Shown piece after piece: positions 62,622-64,000 of a stretch of DNA of 64,000 nt; position 1 is the first letter of the stretch, and each line of letters begins with the position of its first letter. This DNA is from an uncultured Bacteroidota bacterium. Its GTDB lineage: Bacteria > Bacteroidota > Bacteroidia > Bacteroidales > VadinHA17. The position numbers and the translations under genes were made by a program. Under the pieces are notes generated by a model. That model did not search any database. It was not told the origin of the DNA and saw nothing but the letters and a program-made list of their open reading frames with translations. Location of the stretch: positions 1 through 64,000 of the forward strand of contig CAIJYD010000093.1 in assembly GCA_903824785.1 (NCBI GenBank), given 5' to 3'.

Positions 62622-62701
62622 TATTGTAACAATAAATTAACAGCTATTAACTGCCTTCGGAAAGGTACTGAGAGAAACAATTATTATATTTACAGTCTGT
62701 T

Positions 62702-63013
62702 ATGAAAAAGGGCAAACTGTTTATATTAAAACTTTTTATTTTCCTTATCTTTTTTTCTTTCACAGATGGAGGCAGGTCGCTGGTGCTTGTCAGTTATAAT
62801 ATTCAACTCGTATTTCATCACCATCATTCTGCCGATCTCGAAGTTCCGCATCAGAACAGTTCTGTAAATTGTAATTATGATGAAAAAGAGGTGGGATCAT
62901 TCAGATTTGATTTTGCCTGTATCAGCAAACAGCCTGTGGTGTTTCAATCTGCTTTGGCAGGTACCTCACACGGGTTTTCAGATTCTGTCTGGCAGCCGCC
63001 TGAATTTATTTAA
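62702..63013 (+). CDS. Small exported His-rich protein of unknown function
   Basis: 103 residues. A signal peptide or membrane anchor (KLFILKLFIFLIFFSF) is followed by a conserved-looking DGGRSLVLVSYNIQLVFHHHHSADLE segment carrying four consecutive histidines. Two Cys (NCNY, FACIS) follow. I do not recognise the family. The histidine cluster and the CDF transporter gene 96 nt downstream suggest periplasmic metal binding, which is inference. Confidence 0.6.
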   Translation: MKKGKLFILKLFIFLIFFSFTDGGRSLVLVSYNIQLVFHHHHSADLEVPHQNSSVNCNYDEKEVGSFRFDFACISKQPVVFQSALAGTSHGFSDSVWQPPEFI

Positions 63014-63057
63014 TAATTTCATCTGACAGCTCAATAACGTAGTAACTTATTGTCTGA

Positions 63058-63079
63058 ATTATCTGAATGATCAGGTAAT
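63058..63079 (+). terminator. Possible weak terminator
   Basis: ATTATCTGA and TCAGGTAAT form a 9-bp stem (one G-U) with a 4-nt loop, followed by CTTCTTATTT. AT-rich, so probably leaky. Confidence 0.3.
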
Positions 63080-63109
63080 CTTCTTATTTAAAAAATAATT
63101 ATTGACTTT

Positions 63110-63973
63110 ATGATTGGCGAAAAACAACGTGTTGCCGGCATTTCTGTGTTTGCGGCAGTTTTCCTTACAGGCATTAAGCTTGTAATAGGAATTATTACAG
63201 GTAGCCTTGGATTGCTTTCCGAGGCATTGCACTCAGGGCTTGACCTAGTTGCTGCAGTAATTACTTTTTTCTCAGTCCGGATCTCCGATAATCCGCCTGA
63301 TAAGGAACATAACTTCGGGCATGGCAAAATTGAAAATTTCTCGGCATTTCTCGAAACCATACTTCTCCTTATAACCTGTGTCTGGATCATATATGAGGCA
63401 ATGAATCGTCTTATTACAGGAAATACAACGATCGAGGTGGGTCCGTGGAGTTACATTGTTGTGGTTACCTCAATCGTGGTCGATTATACCCGTTCACGGG
63501 CTTTGAGCAAAGTGGCAAAAAAATATAACAGTCAGGCCCTTGAAGCAGATGCATTACATTTTTCAACGGATATATGGAGTTCAGCTGTTGTATTGCTGGG
63601 CCTTGTCTGTGCTAACTTCGGGTTCTTCTTTGCCGACTCTGTAGCTGCGCTGGTAGTTGCTCTTATCGTTATCGTTATTTCATATAAGTTGGGGAAACGT
63701 TCTATTGAAGTCCTTCTCGATTTTGCTCCCGGAGACAAGGTTAGTAAAATAGGATCAGTTCTCAATTCATTGCCTGAAATAGATACTTTTCACAGTTTAA
63801 AAGTCAGAACAGCCGGAGCTGATACCTTTGTAAGTGTTATTGTTATCCTCAATCCTCAGCTCAGACTTGATCAGGCCCATCAGATATGCGATAAAGTTGA
63901 AGCGGAGATCTGTAAAGTGATTGAGAGATGTGACGTTTTTGTCCATGTTGAACCTCAGAAAAATAAAACTTAG
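63110..63973 (+). CDS. Cation diffusion facilitator (CDF) metal exporter
   Basis: 287 residues with six hydrophobic segments and two HxxxD transport-site pairs: LHSGLD in helix 2 and LHFSTD in helix 5, the arrangement of zinc-type CDF proteins. A His-containing loop (KEHNFGHGKIE) follows helix 2, and the C-terminal ~80 residues are the cytoplasmic metal-sensing domain. It exports Zn2+ or a similar ion by proton exchange. Complete; the window ends 27 nt later. Confidence 0.92.
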   Translation: MIGEKQRVAGISVFAAVFLTGIKLVIGIITGSLGLLSEALHSGLDLVAAVITFFSVRISDNPPDKEHNFGHGKIENFSAFLETILLLITCVWIIYEAMNRLITGNTTIEVGPWSYIVVVTSIVVDYTRSRALSKVAKKYNSQALEADALHFSTDIWSSAVVLLGLVCANFGFFFADSVAALVVALIVIVISYKLGKRSIEVLLDFAPGDKVSKIGSVLNSLPEIDTFHSLKVRTAGADTFVSVIVILNPQLRLDQAHQICDKVEAEICKVIERCDVFVHVEPQKNKT

Positions 63974-64000
63974 AATTTATGAAAATTAAATTAATAATAA

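Noticed and set aside
1-64000. tRNA, rRNA or insertion-sequence genes
   Set aside because: No T-loop-like GTTCGANTC context, rRNA stretches or transposase motifs were found by reading; a covariance-model scan was not possible here.

Overview
The window looks like a chromosome segment of a Bacteroidota bacterium, most likely of the Bacteroidales/Marinilabiliales type. The pointers are: TAnnTTTG-type promoter boxes with almost no Shine-Dalgarno sites; many Tat, Sec and lipoprotein leaders on sugar enzymes; a THX-type small ribosomal protein; tandem RRM and cold-shock genes; a two-component-type propeller protein; DUF5597 and GH27 glycosidases. I found no rRNA, tRNA, CRISPR, insertion sequence, phage gene or SusC/SusD pair.

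Layout. (1) 0.5-13.6 kb: carbohydrate and sugar-acid breakdown. An acetyl-xylan-esterase-like hydrolase and a GH35/42-like beta-galactosidase (+) face a minus-strand series: mannonate-dehydratase-like protein, enolase-superfamily dehydratase, RraA-family protein, propeller protein, an amidohydrolase broken by one in-frame stop, cupin, heparinase II/III-like lyase and zinc alcohol dehydrogenase. Several enzymes that are usually cytoplasmic carry export signals here. (2) 13.8-15.4 kb: isochorismatase-like hydrolase and PfkB kinase (+). (3) 15.5-28.2 kb: a nine-gene minus-strand catabolic block (SorE-like dehydrogenase, aldolase-SDR fusion, PHP protein, aldo/keto reductase, HAD phosphatase, class II aldolase, NagD-like phosphatase, fused E1 and E2 of a 2-oxoacid dehydrogenase). 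It is divergent from a GntR/UTRA regulator, and a clean palindrome overlaps both -33 boxes. (4) 28.3-44.6 kb: mixed genes (Gfo/Idh/MocA oxidoreductase, cold-shock and RRM proteins, NYN-LOTUS protein, GH27 alpha-galactosidase, THX, thiamine-diphosphate enzyme, EamA transporter, LTA-synthase-like protein, DEAD helicase, deacetylase-like protein). Short 7-9 bp tandem arrays lie between them. (5) 44.8-62.6 kb: a chemosensory cluster behind a textbook sigma-54 promoter, followed by six receiver-containing proteins. (6) 62.7-64 kb: a His-rich exported peptide and a CDF metal transporter.

The most interesting system is region 5. Its content CheW, CheR-TPR, CheW, MCP, CheA-REC, CheB is that of the Pseudomonas Wsp surface-sensing pathway, but no GGDEF output protein is present. 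The output position holds hybrid kinases, a REC-kinase and a REC-SpoIIE phosphatase. The next most unusual item is a 65-bp leader, conserved with its reading frame, that precedes two unrelated exported proteins 24.7 kb apart at exactly the same distance (31 codons) from their signal-peptide start codons.
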